Shown here piece after piece: positions 6,294-7,490 of a stretch of 7,490 nt of DNA. How positions within the stretch are numbered: the stretch's first letter is position 1; each line of letters opens with the position of its first letter. The position numbers were made by a program, and so were the translations under genes. The notes beneath the pieces are model-generated. The model was not told the DNA's origin and made no database searches. It saw only the letters and a list, made by a program, of their open reading frames with translations. This DNA is from an uncultured Prevotella sp. GTDB lineage: Bacteria; Bacteroidota; Bacteroidia; Bacteroidales; Bacteroidaceae. The stretch spans positions 1-7,490 of the forward strand of contig NZ_URNN01000151.1 in the NCBI RefSeq assembly GCF_900549175.1, given 5' to 3'.

Positions 6294-6641
6294 ATGAACA
6301 AGGACACTTTAATAGTCACCATCACAAATCAAGACCCCAAACTGGCACAGGCGGTCAGCAAAATGGTCGATTATATCCAAGACAGATGGGCAGCACCATA
6401 TCCCAGCAAGGAACAGACGGAAGCGGTCAATGACTACCTCCGTTCTGTCCATGCGGACAAAGGCGGTGCATTGAATGAAACCGACATCGCCCACCGCAAG
6501 ATAGCGTCACAGAAAATAACCATCAACGCCATCCGTTTGCTTGACCATGACCAGCTCGATCGTCTGCAAGACGTACTGAACCACATAGCAGAGGACAGGG
6601 AGTATTATATGCCCGAAAGGAGATACGGCATGGGCAGATAG
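6294..6641 (+). CDS. Unrecognised small protein, 115 aa
   Basis: I do not recognise a family. The sequence is hydrophilic, with no signal peptide or membrane segment. A short beta-like start (LIVTITNQ) is followed by helices (about 15-31, 38-54 and 63-102) and a basic, aromatic tail ending in RRYGMGR. It is coded 14 bp after the excisionase-like gene and 32 bp before the winged-helix gene, and the strong ribosome binding site argues that it is expressed. Its position suggests an accessory role in excision or mobilization. Nothing in the sequence shows which. Confidence 0.72.
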   Translation: MNKDTLIVTITNQDPKLAQAVSKMVDYIQDRWAAPYPSKEQTEAVNDYLRSVHADKGGALNETDIAHRKIASQKITINAIRLLDHDQLDRLQDVLNHIAEDREYYMPERRYGMGR

Positions 6642-6673
6642 CAGACCATTGTAACACCATCATATCATAGATT

Positions 6674-7372
6674 ATGGACACCAAGAAACAGAATATACAT
6701 TATTGCACCATCCTGTCTTCCGAACAATGGATTTTTCTTTTGGAAGGCAAATCATCCGTGAACCGATACAAGTGTCTGTACAGGCTGATGTTCGAAGCCG
6801 TGCGGACAAAGACCGTTTATAGTATCAAAGGAATAAAGATTGCTTTGGAGGTGGGACAGGTCGCAACCTCCGATGTGGAGTTAGCCGAATACTTGGGCTG
6901 TAACCGCAAGACCATCGGCAAACTCATAGACAGTTTTAACAGGCTCGGTATGCTGACCACCCGAACCAACAATCGAACTTCCGTTCATACCTTGCATTTC
7001 CTCACAGGCTGGTATGTCGATGGCGTTCTTTTGACCAATCCCCATTATGTCAGACCTTCGGCTACCGCCAAAGGACAGACTGGTGATATACGGACACCTG
7101 CCACCGACACATCTTTTTCTTTTGGTGGGCAATGTAATGACCAACGGCAAGAACAGGAAGCGGACAGCACAAAGTGCGATACATTCCCTCTTTCTTCTTC
7201 CCTTTGTTCGTCTGAAACTCCCGACCTGCCACCTCCGAACTTTTTTGATGAGGAAGAAACGGACAATCCCCATATCATTGACTATGGGGATAGACCGTTA
7301 GACAGCATCCCCACGGAGAGCCATAAAAAGGCGCAGGACGGCACGAATGACGGCGAGACTATCCCGACATAG
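6674..7372 (+). CDS. Winged-helix protein with disordered tail, 232 aa
   Basis: Residues about 10-115 look like a winged helix of the kind seen in replication-initiation and regulatory proteins. Helices include VNRYKCLYRLMFEAVR, and a recognition unit reads VELAEYLGCNRKTIGKLIDS; it ends in LGMLTT and a short wing. From about 125 to the end the protein is low in hydrophobic residues, rich in Ser, Thr, Pro, Asp and Glu, and probably disordered. The start ATG lies in the context GATTATGGAC, the same as at the first gene of the module (3906), and again without a Shine-Dalgarno. It is the last gene before the possible transfer origin. It may be a regulator of mobilization or a replication-type protein of the circular intermediate; this is inference from fold and place. 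Confidence 0.75.
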   Translation: MDTKKQNIHYCTILSSEQWIFLLEGKSSVNRYKCLYRLMFEAVRTKTVYSIKGIKIALEVGQVATSDVELAEYLGCNRKTIGKLIDSFNRLGMLTTRTNNRTSVHTLHFLTGWYVDGVLLTNPHYVRPSATAKGQTGDIRTPATDTSFSFGGQCNDQRQEQEADSTKCDTFPLSSSLCSSETPDLPPPNFFDEEETDNPHIIDYGDRPLDSIPTESHKKAQDGTNDGETIPT

Positions 7373-7490
7373 GTGCGAGTGAAAGACGGGCGCAGAAAGC
7401 GGAATTTCAAGCGGTACTCCGTTGTCGTAGGGTGGCTGACTGGGCTTGCCCAGATATAGCCCACTATAACTACACGCTTCGCTTCCGTAG
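7373..7490. other. Candidate transfer-origin region (non-coding, cut by window edge)
   Basis: No gene is apparent in the last 118 bases. Two compact inverted repeats lie side by side: CTGGGC-TT-GCCCAG (7440-7453), a perfect 6-bp stem, and TATAG-CCCA-CTATA (7455-7468), a perfect 5-bp stem. A CTAC...GTAG pair (7470-7490) closes the window. Clustered small hairpins just ahead of where mobilization genes are expected fit an oriT in Bacteroides mobilizable elements. The relaxase gene that would support this lies beyond the window. Confidence 0.4.

Noticed and set aside
7373..7462. Short GTG-started frame after the winged-helix gene
   Set aside because: About 28 codons, ending inside the hairpin cluster, with no ribosome binding site; better explained as part of the non-coding transfer region.

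Overview
The window looks like a Bacteroidales chromosome (a Bacteroides/Prevotella/Muribaculaceae-type host) carrying the left end of an integrated mobile element. Four things point there. Promoters have the Bacteroidetes form (TAnnTTTG about 20 bp from a TTTG-like box). Most genes lack a Shine-Dalgarno sequence. A cobalamin riboswitch of the form common in this phylum is present. The integrase and helix-turn-helix genes are of the Bacteroides transposon type. Genus cannot be fixed from the sequence alone.

Region 1 (about 1-3500, all on the minus strand) is host chromosome. At the left edge is the 5' half of a cobalamin riboswitch with its own promoter, reading out of the window toward an unseen gene. 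Next come nested inverted repeats (137-302), whose inner hairpin ends in a T-tract on the minus strand and so can terminate the following gene. That gene is a 623-residue DUF349-repeat protein (345-2216). Upstream of it lies a CorA-family magnesium/cobalt transporter (2406-3332), translated from an internal start with a clear ribosome binding site.

Region 2 (about 3485-3905) has no gene. It is AT-rich and holds two palindromic elements, a Bacteroidetes promoter reading right, a TTGTACC repeat pair at 11-bp spacing and a 15-bp direct repeat pair. The host/element junction probably lies here; the best candidate is near 3800-3823, but it cannot be proved without the empty site or the right end.

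Region 3 (3906-7490, all on the plus strand) is the integration module of a mobilizable or conjugative transposon. It has five closely spaced genes: a protein with three apparent helix-turn-helix domains, a complete tyrosine recombinase, an excisionase-like helix-turn-helix protein, a small unrecognised protein, and a winged-helix protein with a disordered acidic/proline-rich tail. After the last gene, 118 bp of non-coding DNA contain two small hairpins. This is a plausible transfer origin ahead of mobilization genes beyond the window. The likely division of labour is that the integrase does the strand exchange, the helix-turn-helix proteins set its direction and control expression, and the downstream part handles transfer. 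The module resembles known Bacteroides elements. The less familiar parts are the triple helix-turn-helix protein, the 115-residue orphan and the winged-helix protein.
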